Source: Streptomyces lydicus (GTDB lineage: Bacteria; Actinomycetota; Actinomycetes; Streptomycetales; Streptomycetaceae). Taken from it: a stretch of 64,000 bases of DNA. Shown here one piece after another: positions 8,082 to 19,207 of the stretch; the stretch's first letter is position 1, and every line of letters starts with the position of its first letter. The notes below the pieces were generated by a model. It saw only the letters and a list, made by a program, of their open reading frames with translations, ran no database searches and was not told the origin of the DNA. The position numbers and the translations under genes were made by a program. Location of the stretch: the NCBI RefSeq assembly GCF_001729485.1, contig NZ_CP017157.1:6634001-6698000 (forward strand), in the 5' to 3' direction.

Positions 8082-10361
8082 GTGAGACGCACCCCCCATA
8101 CCCGCGCCGTTGCGACCGGCGCGCTGGTCGCCGTCACGGCGATGCTGGCCGTCGGTGTACAGGCCGGTACCGGAACGGCGGCCGCCCCGCGGCCGGGCAC
8201 CACGCATGCCGCACCCGCTCCCGGCGCCCTGCCGGCGAAGCTGTCCCCGTCCCAGCGTGCGGAGCTGATACGGGCAGCCGGTGCCACCACCGCCGAGACC
8301 GCGCGGCAGCTGAAGCTCGGCGCGAAGGAGAAGCTGGTCGTCAAGGACGTCTCGAAGGATGTCGACGGCACGATCCACACCCGCTACGAGCGCACCTACG
8401 AAGGGCTGCCGGTGCTCGGCGGCGACCTCGTGGTGCACGAGAGCAAGGCCGGCAAGCTCAAGGGCGTCACCAAGGCCGTGGGCTCCCAGCTGAAGGTCGC
8501 GAGCACCACCGCGAAGATCAAGCCGGCCGCCGCCGAGGCGAAGGCCGTCACCTCCGCGCGGGCCCTGGGCTCGAAGAAGACCGAGGCGGCCAAGGCGCCG
8601 CGCAAGGTGATCTGGGTCGCCGACGGCAAGCCGGTCCTCGCCTACGAGACGGTGATCGGCGGGCTGCAGGACGACGGCACCCCCAACCAGCTGCACGTCA
8701 TCACCGACGCCACCACCGGTGCCAAGATCTTCCAGTACCAGGGCATCGAGACCGGCGTCGGCAACAGCGAGTACAGCGGCAAGGTCACCATCGGGACCTC
8801 GGGCTCCGCCCCGAACTTCTCGATGACCGACGCCACCCGTGGCGGCCACAAGACCTACAACCTCAACCACGGTTCGTCGGGCACCGGTTCGCTGTTCACC
8901 GACGCCGACGACACCTGGGGCGACGGTACGCCGCAGAACGCCCAGACGGCCGGTGTGGACGCCGCCTACGGCGCCCAGGAGACCTGGGACTACTACAAGA
9001 ACGTGCACGGCCGCAGCGGCATCCGCGGTGACGGCGTCGGCGCCTACTCCCGCGTGCACTACGGCAACAGCTACGTCAACGCCTTCTGGGACGACGGCTG
9101 CTTCTGCATGACCTACGGCGACGGCAGCGGCAACGCCGCCCCGCTGACCGCCATCGACGTGGCCGGCCACGAGATGTCGCACGGTGTCACCGCGGCCACC
9201 GCCAACCTCACCTACAGCGGCGAGTCCGGCGGCCTCAACGAGGCGACCTCCGACATCTTCGGCACGGCGGTGGAGTTCTACGCCAACAACGCCTCGGACC
9301 CCGGTGACTACCTCATCGGCGAGAAGATCGACATCAACGGCGACGGCACCCCGCTGCGCTACATGGACAAGCCGAGCAAGGACGGCGCGTCCGCCGACTA
9401 CTGGTCCAGCACCGTCGGCAACAAGGACGTCCACTACTCGTCCGGCGTCGCCAACCACTTCTTCTACCTGCTGTCCGAGGGCAGCGGCCCGAAGGACATC
9501 GGCGGGGTCCACTACGACAGCCCGACCTTCGACAACCTGCCGGTGCCGGGCATCGGCCGGGCCAACGCCGAGAAGGTGTGGTTCAAGGCGCTCAGCCAGT
9601 ACATGAGCTCCAACACCAACTACGCGGCCGCCCGTACCGCGACGCTGAAGGCCGCCGCCGACCTGTTCGGCGAGGGCAGCGCGTCGTACAACACGGTCGC
9701 CAACACCTGGGCGGCGGTCAACGTCGGCTCCCGCGTCCCGGACGGCGGCGGGGTCACCGTCACCAACCCGGGCAACCAGACCAGCACCGTGGGCCAGGCG
9801 GCGAGCCTGCAGATCAAGGCGACCAGCGGCACCGCGGGCGCGCTGAGCTACGCGGCGACCGGCCTGCCCGCCGGTCTGTCGATCAACGCGAGCACCGGTC
9901 TGATCTCCGGTACGCCGACCACGGCCGGCACCGGCAACGTCACGGTCACCGTCACCGACGCGGCGAAGAAGACCGGTACGGCCGCCTTCACCTGGACGGT
10001 CAACCCGGTCGGCGGCGGCAATGTCTTCGAGAACGCCGACGACGTGCAGATCCCGGACGCCGGCGCGGCGGTCACCTCGCCGATCACCGTCAGCCGCAGC
10101 GGCAACGCGCCGAGCACGCTGAAGGTCGGGGTCGACATCGTGCACAGCTACCGCGGTGACCTGGTCATCGACCTGATCGCCCCGGACGGCACGGCCTACC
10201 GGCTGAAGAACTCCAGCGTGTACGACTCGGCGGCCAACGTGAACACGACGTACACCGTCAACGCCTCCTCGGAGGCGGCGAGCGGCACCTGGAAGCTGCG
10301 GGTCCAGGACGTCTACTCCCAGGACAGCGGCTACATCAACGGCTGGAAGCTGACGTTCTGA
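8082..10361 (+). CDS. Secreted M4 (thermolysin-like) metalloprotease with Ig-like and P-domain C terminus
   Basis: A 759-residue secreted zinc protease starting at GTG 8082, 5 nt after AAGGAG. Residues 1-38 are a signal peptide (RRTPHTR, then AVATGALVAVTAMLAVGV). A propeptide of FTP/PepSY type runs to about residue 220. The catalytic domain has the zinc motif HEMSH at 363-367 and the third ligand Glu387 in GGLNEATSD; a CFC pair precedes it. After the M4 domain come a putative Ig-like domain (about 555-645, with LPAGLSIN and GLISGTPTTAG) and a proprotein-convertase P-domain (about 648-759, with HSYRGDLVIDLIAPDGT). The P-domain probably helps folding or substrate contact after secretion. Likely role: extracellular protein breakdown. 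The next gene is a paralogue lacking the two C-terminal domains. Confidence 0.95.
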   Translation: MRRTPHTRAVATGALVAVTAMLAVGVQAGTGTAAAPRPGTTHAAPAPGALPAKLSPSQRAELIRAAGATTAETARQLKLGAKEKLVVKDVSKDVDGTIHTRYERTYEGLPVLGGDLVVHESKAGKLKGVTKAVGSQLKVASTTAKIKPAAAEAKAVTSARALGSKKTEAAKAPRKVIWVADGKPVLAYETVIGGLQDDGTPNQLHVITDATTGAKIFQYQGIETGVGNSEYSGKVTIGTSGSAPNFSMTDATRGGHKTYNLNHGSSGTGSLFTDADDTWGDGTPQNAQTAGVDAAYGAQETWDYYKNVHGRSGIRGDGVGAYSRVHYGNSYVNAFWDDGCFCMTYGDGSGNAAPLTAIDVAGHEMSHGVTAATANLTYSGESGGLNEATSDIFGTAVEFYANNASDPGDYLIGEKIDINGDGTPLRYMDKPSKDGASADYWSSTVGNKDVHYSSGVANHFFYLLSEGSGPKDIGGVHYDSPTFDNLPVPGIGRANAEKVWFKALSQYMSSNTNYAAARTATLKAAADLFGEGSASYNTVANTWAAVNVGSRVPDGGGVTVTNPGNQTSTVGQAASLQIKATSGTAGALSYAATGLPAGLSINASTGLISGTPTTAGTGNVTVTVTDAAKKTGTAAFTWTVNPVGGGNVFENADDVQIPDAGAAVTSPITVSRSGNAPSTLKVGVDIVHSYRGDLVIDLIAPDGTAYRLKNSSVYDSAANVNTTYTVNASSEAASGTWKLRVQDVYSQDSGYINGWKLTF

Positions 10362-10450
10362 CCAGGTGGCCGCACCCGGCCGTCACCTTGGTGTGACATA
10401 GGCGGGCCGGCAGTGCGCAACTGATCACAACTGGCCCGTGAGGTAAGGAA

Positions 10451-10490
10451 GTTGGGCGTCGTTCCCGAAAATCCGGGAACGGCGTCCAAC
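10451..10490. terminator. Strong hairpin downstream of first metalloprotease
   Basis: 17-nt arms (10451-10467 and 10474-10490) pair fully, with two G-U wobbles, around a 6-nt loop. It lies about 90 bp after the stop of the first protease and 158 bp before the second, so a terminator isolating the two paralogues is the simplest reading. There is no T-run. Confidence 0.6.
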
Positions 10491-10648
10491 TCCGTTATAC
10501 GAACAGCGCGTCCCTCTCTACGAACGAAAATCAGCCAAGTTGTTAACAGACTCCTGACATGCACGCGTTCGAATGGCAGTGTTCCGGTCGCACGTCACAC
10601 CCGCATCGCTTTGCACCCCCACCACTTGGCAAAGTTGAAGGAGCACGC

Positions 10649-12283
10649 GTGACCCCCCGCATATCCCGTAAGACCCGTGTGACCGGTACCGCCCTCGCCG
10701 CCGCGGCCCTGCTGGCCGCCGGCATCACGGTCGGTACCGCCGGCGCCTCGCCGGCCCCCACCCCCACGAAGGCGGACGGCAGCCCGCTCCGCCTCAGCGC
10801 CTCGCACCGGGCGGAACTGCTGCGTGACGCGGGCGCCGCCCGCGCGCAGACCGCCCAAGCGCTCGGCCTCGGCTCGCAGGAGAAGCTGGTCGTCAAGGAC
10901 GTCATCAAGGACGCCGACGGCACCACGCACACCCGCTACGACCGCACCTACGCCGGCCTTCCGGTGCTGGGCGGCGACCTGGTCGTGCACACCGCCAAGG
11001 GCGGTGCGATCAAGTCCACCACCAAGTCGACCGACAAGACCCTCAAGGTCGCGTCCACCACGGCGAAGATCGCCCCGCAGGCCGCCGCGAAGTCCGCGCA
11101 GGGCACCGCGGCGAAGTCGCTGGCCGCGAAGCAGACCGCCGCGCAGGCGCCCAAGAAGGTCGTCTGGGCCGCCTCCGGCACGCCCGTCCTCGCCTACGAC
11201 ACCGTCGTCAAGGGCACGCAGAAGGACGGCACCCCCAGCCGGATGCACGTCATCACCGACGCCAACACCGGCAAGAAGCTCTTCCAGTACGACGAGATCC
11301 GTACCGGCAAGGGCGAGAGCGAGTACAGCGGCAGCGTCGAGCTGGGCACCTCCAAGGAGGGCAGCGGCTTCACGCTGACCGACGCCGGGCGCGGTGGCCA
11401 CAAGACCACCAACCTGGGCAACAGCGAGTCCGGTGACGGCAAGGCGTTCACCGACGACGACGACGCCTGGGGCACCGGCAAGCCCGACGACCCGCAGACC
11501 GCGGCCGTCGACGCGCACTACGGTGCGGCCGAGACCTGGGACTACTACAAGAACGTGCACGGCCGCAGCGGCATCAAGGGCGACGGCAAGGGCGCCTCGT
11601 CCCGCGTCCACTACGGCAACAGCTACGTCAACGCCTTCTGGGACGACAGCTGCTTCTGCATGACGTACGGCGACGGCGAGGGCAACAAGAAGCCGCTCAC
11701 CGCCATCGACGTCGCGGCGCACGAGATGTCGCACGGTGTCACCTCCGCCACCGCCAACCTCACCTACAGCGGCGAGTCCGGCGGCCTCAACGAGGGCACC
11801 TCGGACATCTTCGGGACCTCGGTCGAGTTCTACGCCAAGAACGACAAGGACCCGGGCGACTACCTCATCGGCGAGAAGATCGACATCAACGGTGACGGCA
11901 AGCCGCTGCGCTACATGGACAAGCCGTCCAAGGACGGTCAGTCGCAGGACAACTGGGACTCCAACACCGGCAACCTCGACCCGCACTACTCCTCGGGCGT
12001 CGCCAACCACTTCTTCTACCTGCTGTCCGAGGGCAGCGGCGCGAAGGAGATCGGTGGCGTCAAGTACGACAGCCCGACGGCGGACGGCTCCAAGGTCACC
12101 GGCATCGGCCGGGACAAGGCCGAGAAGATCTGGTTCAAGGCCCTGACCGAGTACATGACCTCGAACACGGACTACAAGGCCGCGCGCGAGGCGACCGTCA
12201 AGGCCGCCACCGACCTCTACGGCAAGGACAGCGCAGAGGTCAAGGGCGTCGAGGCCGCTTGGACCGGTGTCGCCGTCAAGTGA
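10649..12283 (+). CDS. Secreted M4 (thermolysin-like) metalloprotease, short form
   Basis: A 544-residue secreted metalloprotease from GTG 10649, preceded by AAGGAG. Signal peptide (VTGTALAAAALLAAGITVG) ends near residue 36. FTP/PepSY propeptide and M4 catalytic domain follow, with HEMSH at 358-362, the downstream NEGTSDIFGTSVEF helix and a CFC pair. Blocks such as ETWDYYKNVHGRSGI and NSYVNAFWDD are identical or nearly so in the upstream protease, so the pair arose by tandem duplication. This copy ends at the M4 domain (last residues WTGVAVK), the usual length for Streptomyces neutral proteases without accessory domains. Lys and Asp are more frequent than in the first copy. Confidence 0.95.
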   Translation: MTPRISRKTRVTGTALAAAALLAAGITVGTAGASPAPTPTKADGSPLRLSASHRAELLRDAGAARAQTAQALGLGSQEKLVVKDVIKDADGTTHTRYDRTYAGLPVLGGDLVVHTAKGGAIKSTTKSTDKTLKVASTTAKIAPQAAAKSAQGTAAKSLAAKQTAAQAPKKVVWAASGTPVLAYDTVVKGTQKDGTPSRMHVITDANTGKKLFQYDEIRTGKGESEYSGSVELGTSKEGSGFTLTDAGRGGHKTTNLGNSESGDGKAFTDDDDAWGTGKPDDPQTAAVDAHYGAAETWDYYKNVHGRSGIKGDGKGASSRVHYGNSYVNAFWDDSCFCMTYGDGEGNKKPLTAIDVAAHEMSHGVTSATANLTYSGESGGLNEGTSDIFGTSVEFYAKNDKDPGDYLIGEKIDINGDGKPLRYMDKPSKDGQSQDNWDSNTGNLDPHYSSGVANHFFYLLSEGSGAKEIGGVKYDSPTADGSKVTGIGRDKAEKIWFKALTEYMTSNTDYKAAREATVKAATDLYGKDSAEVKGVEAAWTGVAVK

Positions 12284-12335
12284 CGCAACGTGCGGGAACG
12301 TGCTGATCGTCCCGGGGTAACGTGACCCCGGAGCG

Positions 12336-12365
12336 GGCGGTGTCCGGAGATCTCCGGACACCGCC
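12336..12365. terminator. Perfect palindrome after second metalloprotease
   Basis: A perfect 30-bp palindrome (15-nt arms meeting at 12350/12351) sits 53 bp after the protease stop and 33 bp before the response-regulator start. Probably a terminator; a regulator site is possible given its position close to the next start. Confidence 0.6.
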
Positions 12366-12397
12366 TTCGCACGTCACGGGGTGATCAGGGGGGGACG

Positions 12398-13063
12398 ATG
12401 AGCCGGACCGTCACGGTGCTGCTGGCCGACGACGAGACGCTGCTGCGGGCGGGGGTGCGGGCGGTCCTCACCTCCGGGCCCGGCATCGAGGTCGTCGCGG
12501 AGGCCGCCGACGGCCGCGAGGCGGTCGACCTGGCACTGCGTCACCGCCCCGACGTCTGCCTGCTGGACATCCGCATGCCGCGCCTGGACGGCCTCGGCGC
12601 CGCCGCCGAGCTGGCCAGGGTGGTGCCGGGGACCGCCGTGGTCATGCTGACGACGTTCTCCGAGGACGCGTACATCGCCGACGCGCTGGGCTCCGGCGCC
12701 GCCGGCTTCCTGCTGAAGTCCGGCGACCCCCGGGAGCTGATCGCCGGCGTGCGGGCGGTGGCCGAGGGCGGCGCCTGCCTCTCCCCGACCGTCGCCCGGC
12801 ACGTCCTGGCCCAGCTGGGCGACGGCCGGTTGACCCGCGGCGCGGCCGCCCGAGCCCGGATCGCCGGACTGACCGGGCGCGAGCGGGAGGTGCTCGGACT
12901 GGTCGGCGCCGGGCTGTCGAACGCGGAGATCGCCCGGCGGCTGTCCCTGGTCGAGGGCACCGTCAAGGGCTACGTCAGCGCGATCCTCGCCGGGCTCGGC
13001 GTCCGCAACCGCGTCCAGGCGGCGATCCTCGCCCACGAGGCGGGCCTGGTCCCCGCGTCGTGA
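12398..13063 (+). CDS. NarL/LuxR-type response regulator
   Basis: A 221-residue two-component response regulator. The receiver domain (about 5-120) has acidic pocket LADDE, phospho-acceptor Asp57 in CLLDIRMP, and Lys in LLKSG. A LuxR-type helix-turn-helix covers about 150-210 (LTGREREVLGLVGAGLSNAEIARRL, then VEGTVKGYV). The start has a GGGGG ribosome site. Its stop overlaps the GTG of the downstream kinase, so the two form a cognate pair. Target genes are unknown; the neighbouring protease may be regulated by it but nothing in the sequence proves this. Confidence 0.95.
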   Translation: MSRTVTVLLADDETLLRAGVRAVLTSGPGIEVVAEAADGREAVDLALRHRPDVCLLDIRMPRLDGLGAAAELARVVPGTAVVMLTTFSEDAYIADALGSGAAGFLLKSGDPRELIAGVRAVAEGGACLSPTVARHVLAQLGDGRLTRGAAARARIAGLTGREREVLGLVGAGLSNAEIARRLSLVEGTVKGYVSAILAGLGVRNRVQAAILAHEAGLVPAS

Positions 13064-14628
13064 CGCCCCGGACCCGCCCGGACCGGCGGCGGCTGCACGC
13101 GGCGCTCACCGGTCTCGTCCTGTGGCTGGCGCTGTGCGGTGCGCCGGCCCTCGCGCTGGAGGCCGTGCCCGGCTCGCCCGTGGGGGCGACCGCGGCCGCG
13201 TTCCCGCTGCTCGCGGTGGCCGTGCTGGTGCGCGGCCGGTGGCCGCTGGTGGCGCTGGCGCTGCCGGTCGTACCCAGCCTGGCGATCACCCTGGACCTGT
13301 TCACCGTCGCCTACAGCCCCGCGCTGGCTGCCTTCGGCTATCTGGCGGGCGTCCGGATGCCGCGCGCCCGTCCCGCGCTGTGGTGCTTCGCCGGTCTCGC
13401 GGCCGGCGCGCTGCCGCTGACCGCGGTCGTCGGACGGACGGTGTGGCCGTGGTTCTCCTTCCTGCTGACCCTGTCGCTCAACGTGGTGCTGCCGTGGCTG
13501 CTGGGCCGCTACCGCCGCCAGTACGCCGAACTGGTCCGCACCGGCTGGCAGCTCGCCGCGCGGATGGAGCGCGAGGCGCGGGCCGTCGCCGAGCGCACCC
13601 GGCTGCGCGAGCGCACCCGGATCGCCGGCGACCTGCACGACTCCCTCGGCCACGACCTGGCCCTGATCGCCCTGCGGGCCGGGGCGCTGGAGCTCGCCCC
13701 CGAGCTGTCCGCGGACCACCGGGCGGCGGCCGGTGAACTGCGCGCGGCGGCCGGGTCGGCGACCGAGCGGCTCGCGGAGATCATCGGCGTGCTGCGCACG
13801 GACGACGAGGGCGCGCCCCGGCTGCCGGCCGGCGAGGGCGTCCCGCGACTGGTGGAGCGGGCGCGCGCCTCGGGGATGGCGGTGACGCTGGAGCAGCCGG
13901 ACGACGCCGCGGGGGACGGACTTCCGGCCATGACCGGGCATGCCCTGCACCGGGTGGTGCAGGAGTCGCTGACCAACGCCGCCAAGCACGCCCCGGGCGC
14001 GGCCGTACGGGTGCGGATCACCCGGGAGGCCGAGGAGCTGGAGGTGACCGTGACCCACCCCGCGCGGCCGGCCGGGCCGGCGCCGACGCCGGTCTCCGGC
14101 GGCAGCGGCCTGGTGGGGCTGGACGAGCGGGTGCGGCTGGCGGGTGGCGCGCTGCGGGCGGGGCCCGCTCCGGACGGCGGTTTCACGGTCTCGGCCCGGT
14201 TGCCGACCTCCGGCGGCACACCGCCCGTTCCGCTCCGCGGCCCGGAAAACACCGCCACCGGGCGGGAGTTGGCGCACGCCCGGCAGCAGGTGCGGCGCCG
14301 GCTCCGGCAGACGCTGGCCGTCCCGTTCGCCCTGCTGGCGGCCCTGGTCGTGCTGATGGGCGTCTGCCATCTGCTCACCCCGTCCTGGACGGTGCTGGAG
14401 CGGCAGAGCTACGACCGGCTGCGGCCGGGCGATCCGCGCTCCCGGGTGGAGTCCGTCCTGCCGTTCTTCGCCCTGGACGCCCCTCCGGACGGCACCCCGC
14501 CGCCCCCGCCCGGCCGGTCCTGCGTGTACTACGGCGTCTCCCCGGACGGCGCCGCCGCCTACGAGCTGTGCTTCGCCGCCGACCGCCTGGCCACCAAGCG
14601 CGTGGTGCGGGACCGGCCACGCCGCTAG
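13060..14628 (+). CDS. Sensor histidine kinase (HisKA_3) with extra C-terminal membrane segment and tail
   Basis: A 522-residue kinase starting at the GTG that overlaps the regulator stop. The N terminus has four or five membrane helices, then a dimerisation domain with phospho-accepting His193 in GDLHDSLGHDL and an HATPase domain (QESLTNAAKHAPG; GGSGLVGLDERV). Family members normally end there. This one continues for about 100 residues: a further membrane helix at about 416-440 (VPFALLAALVVLMGVCHLL) and an apparently external tail with YDRLRPGDPRSRVESVLP and a Pro-rich segment, ending in a Cys-containing strand region. The tail resembles small lipoprotein-like modules of the SmpA/OmlA sort and may sense envelope state; that is inference. 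Confidence 0.92.
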   Translation: MTPRTRPDRRRLHAALTGLVLWLALCGAPALALEAVPGSPVGATAAAFPLLAVAVLVRGRWPLVALALPVVPSLAITLDLFTVAYSPALAAFGYLAGVRMPRARPALWCFAGLAAGALPLTAVVGRTVWPWFSFLLTLSLNVVLPWLLGRYRRQYAELVRTGWQLAARMEREARAVAERTRLRERTRIAGDLHDSLGHDLALIALRAGALELAPELSADHRAAAGELRAAAGSATERLAEIIGVLRTDDEGAPRLPAGEGVPRLVERARASGMAVTLEQPDDAAGDGLPAMTGHALHRVVQESLTNAAKHAPGAAVRVRITREAEELEVTVTHPARPAGPAPTPVSGGSGLVGLDERVRLAGGALRAGPAPDGGFTVSARLPTSGGTPPVPLRGPENTATGRELAHARQQVRRRLRQTLAVPFALLAALVVLMGVCHLLTPSWTVLERQSYDRLRPGDPRSRVESVLPFFALDAPPDGTPPPPPGRSCVYYGVSPDGAAAYELCFAADRLATKRVVRDRPRR

Positions 14629-15132
14629 GCGACCGCCAACTCGTCTGTTGACCAGGGGAGTTCACTGGCGGTAAGGCATCCGGAGCGCTCCCTACCGCCG
14701 CGTTTGCCGATATGGCCGATTCCACCCCCTCAGGCGCTCTTGTACCGGCTCCCTCCTGGAGAGAGGCTCGGGGTGCGCCGAGGGGCCCCGGCGCGACACC
14801 GGACCTCCGCACACCGCAACTTCGCTGTGTTCACAACGAGTTGAGGAGGCGAAAGCCGACCGTGTCAGCGCAGCTCCGCGGCCGCCCGCGCACCGGCGGA
14901 CGTATGTCGGACGGGTCACGGCGGACCCGAGGTTACGTACCAGTAGTTCACATTCCGTCGGAAATTCCGGGCACCACCCCAGGGAAGGCTCAACAGGGAG
15001 ACCCCGGCCGGCCGTGTCATCCGCCAGCCGGGTGAAAGCGGACTGGAGCGCCCCTGCCCGCACCCGTCCCCCCTGCCGTAAAGCGGATACAAAGGACAAA
15101 ACCCCGCAAAGCGTCACAAGCCAGGTGAGCTG
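14629..15132. other. Intergenic region upstream of glgE
   Basis: 504 bp with no gene I can support. A stem-loop (14667-14676 with 14690-14699, one mismatch, enclosing a GGAGCGCTCC palindrome) lies close after the kinase stop and is a plausible terminator. A TTCCG-T-CGGAA inverted repeat at 14953-14963 and the A-rich stretch around 15085-15115 fall where the glgE promoter and leader should be. No glycogen phosphorylase gene is present here. Confidence 0.5.
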
Positions 15133-17132
15133 ATGATCGGTCGCATCCCTGTTCTGGACATCCGCCCGCAGATCGATTGCGGCCGCCGCCCGGCGAAGGC
15201 CGTGGTGGGCGAGACCTTCGAGGTCTCGGCCACCGTCTTCCGCGAAGGCCATGACGCGGTCGCGGCCAATGTGGTGCTGCGCAATCCCGCCGGCCGCTGC
15301 GGTCCGTGGACGCCGATGCAGGAGCGGGCGCCCGGCACCGACCGCTGGAGCTGCGAGGTCACCCCGGACGTCGAGGGACGCTGGACCTTCACCGTCGAGG
15401 CGTGGTCCGACCCGCTCGCGACCTGGCGCAAGCACGCCTCGGTCAAGATCCCGGCGGGCATCGACACCGAGCTGGTGCTCGCCGAGGGCGCCGCGCTGCA
15501 CGAGCGGGCGGCCGCCGACGTCCCCAAGAGCGACGGCCGGGAGTCGGTGCTGGCCGCCCTGGACGCGCTGCGCGATCCGCAGCTGCCGGCCGCCACCCGT
15601 CTCGCCGCGGCGCTCTCCCCGCAGGTCATCGAGGCCCTCGACCGCCATCCGCTGCGCGAGCTGCTGACCGTCTCGCGCCCCATGCCGCTGGTCGTCGAGC
15701 GCCGCCGGGCCCTGTTCGGCTCGTGGTACGAACTCTTCCCGCGCTCCGAGGGCGCCGTCGTCACCGCACGGGGCACCGCCGTCAGCGGCACCCTGCGCAC
15801 CGCCGCCGAGCGGCTGCCGGCCGTCGCCGCGATGGGCTTCGACGTGGTCTACCTCCCGCCCGTCCACCCCATCGGCACCGCCTTCCGCAAGGGCCCCAAC
15901 AACGCCCTGTCGGCCGGCCCGGACGACGTCGGCTCCCCCTGGGCGATCGGCTCGGCGGCCGGCGGCCACGACGCCCTCCACCCCGACCTGGGCACCTTCG
16001 AGGACTTCGAGCACTTCGTGCGCACCGCCCGCGACCTGCGGATGGAGGTGGCCCTGGACTTCGCGCTGCAGTGTTCGCCCGACCACCCCTGGGTCACCCT
16101 GCACCCGCAGTGGTTCCACCACCGCGCGGACGGCTCGATCGCCTACGCCGAGAACCCGCCGAAGAAGTACCAGGACATCTACCCCCTCGCCTTCGACAGC
16201 GACTTCCGCGGGCTGGTCCGCGAGACCGAGCGGGTGCTGCGGTTCTGGATGGCCAAGGGCGTACGGATCTTCCGGGTGGACAACCCGCACACCAAGCCGG
16301 TGGCCTTCTGGGAGAAGGTGCTCGGCGACATCAACCGCACCGACCCCGACGTGCTCTTCCTCGCCGAGGCGTTCACCCGCCCGGCCATGCTGCACACCCT
16401 CGCCCAGATCGGCTTCCAGCAGTCGTACACGTACTTCACCTGGCGCAACACCAAGCAGGAACTGACCGACTACCTCACCGAGCTGTCCGGCGAGTCGGCC
16501 TCCTACCTGCGGCCCAACTTCTTCGTGAACACCCCGGACATCCTGCACGCCTACCTCCAGGAGGGCGGCCGGCCCGCCTTCGAGATCCGGGCCGTGCTGG
16601 CCGCCACCCTCGCCCCCACCTGGGGCGTCTACGCCGGATACGAGCTCTGCGAGTCGGCGCCGCTGCGCCCCGGCAGCGAGGAGTACCTCGACTCGGAGAA
16701 GTACCAACTCAGGCCGCGCGACTGGGATGCGGCGGCGAAGGAGGGGCGCACCCTCGCCCCCCTGATCACCACCCTCAACCGCATCCGGCGCCGGCACCCT
16801 GCCCTGCAGCAGCTGCGCAACCTGCATTTCCACCCGGTCGACAACGACGCCGTGCTCGCCTTCTCCAAGCGGGCGGGACACGGCGAGGGGGCCGACACGG
16901 TGCTCACGGTGGTCAACCTCGACCCGCACCACACCCACGAGGCGACGGTGTCGTTGGACATGCCGGAACTCGGCCTGGGCCGGCACGAGTCCTTCCCGGT
17001 GCGCGACGAGCTCACCGGCGATACCTACCACTGGGGCAGGGACAACTATGTGCGCCTGGAGCCGGGCAGCTCCCTCGCGCCCGCCCATGTGCTGTCGCTG
17101 CGACCGTCCTCACCGATCGGAGGGTCACCCAA

Positions 17133-17136
<4 letters not shown>
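15133..17136 (+). CDS. glgE: GlgE, alpha-1,4-glucan:maltose-1-phosphate maltosyltransferase
   Basis: A 667-residue GH13_3 enzyme that extends alpha-1,4-glucans with maltosyl units from maltose-1-phosphate. The N terminus ([23 protein letters not shown]) is the family-specific beta domain. The barrel carries the nucleophile Asp383 in [11 protein letters not shown] and the acid/base Glu412 in [24 protein letters not shown] and [19 protein letters not shown] are typical GlgE blocks. Start ATG 15133 follows AGGTGAG. Length matches Streptomyces GlgE. It is the first gene of a GlgE-pathway set; its stop overlaps the treS start, so the two are co-translated. Confidence 0.97.
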
Positions 17137-18884
<1,748 letters not shown>

Positions 18885-18921
18885 CGCCGGTGCCCTGACC
18901 GGGCACGGGCGACCGGCACAC

Positions 18922-18960
18922 CGCCCGTACGCGGCCCCGTGGCGCGTACGGGCGTTTTTT
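18922..18960 (+). terminator. Rho-independent terminator after treS
   Basis: Perfect 12-bp stem (18922-18933 with 18943-18954), 9-nt loop, followed directly by six T residues. The clearest intrinsic terminator of the window. It separates glgE-treS from the maltokinase-glgB pair. Confidence 0.9.
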
Positions 18961-19207
18961 GACCTTTCGCTCGGGCAGCCTCCCTAGTACCGCACGGGCC
19001 GGGTGAGCCATCGTCGGTCCCCCGGCTCCGGAGAGGACCGCCACGCGGCGGAAGCGCACGCCGCGGACACCCCCGGTGCCATGCCCTTCGGGGGGACCCG
19101 CACCGCCTCCGTACGGGGGTACCGCCACCGCGCCACCGCACAGTGAAGGCCGCATTCCGGGACACTTTGCCCTACCTGTCGTGTGCCCGGGGAAAGGACG
19201 CGACGCC
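18961..19207. other. Leader and promoter region of maltokinase gene
   Basis: The rest of the 323-bp gap after the treS terminator. No gene is supported. It must contain a promoter for the maltokinase-glgB pair if the terminator is efficient. The maltokinase ribosome site (GGGGAAAGGA) lies about 10 nt before its ATG. Confidence 0.45.

Noticed and set aside
14712..15035. 107-residue rightward frame upstream of glgE
   Set aside because: Low-complexity Pro/Arg/Gly composition without ribosome site or domain; more likely leader and promoter DNA.
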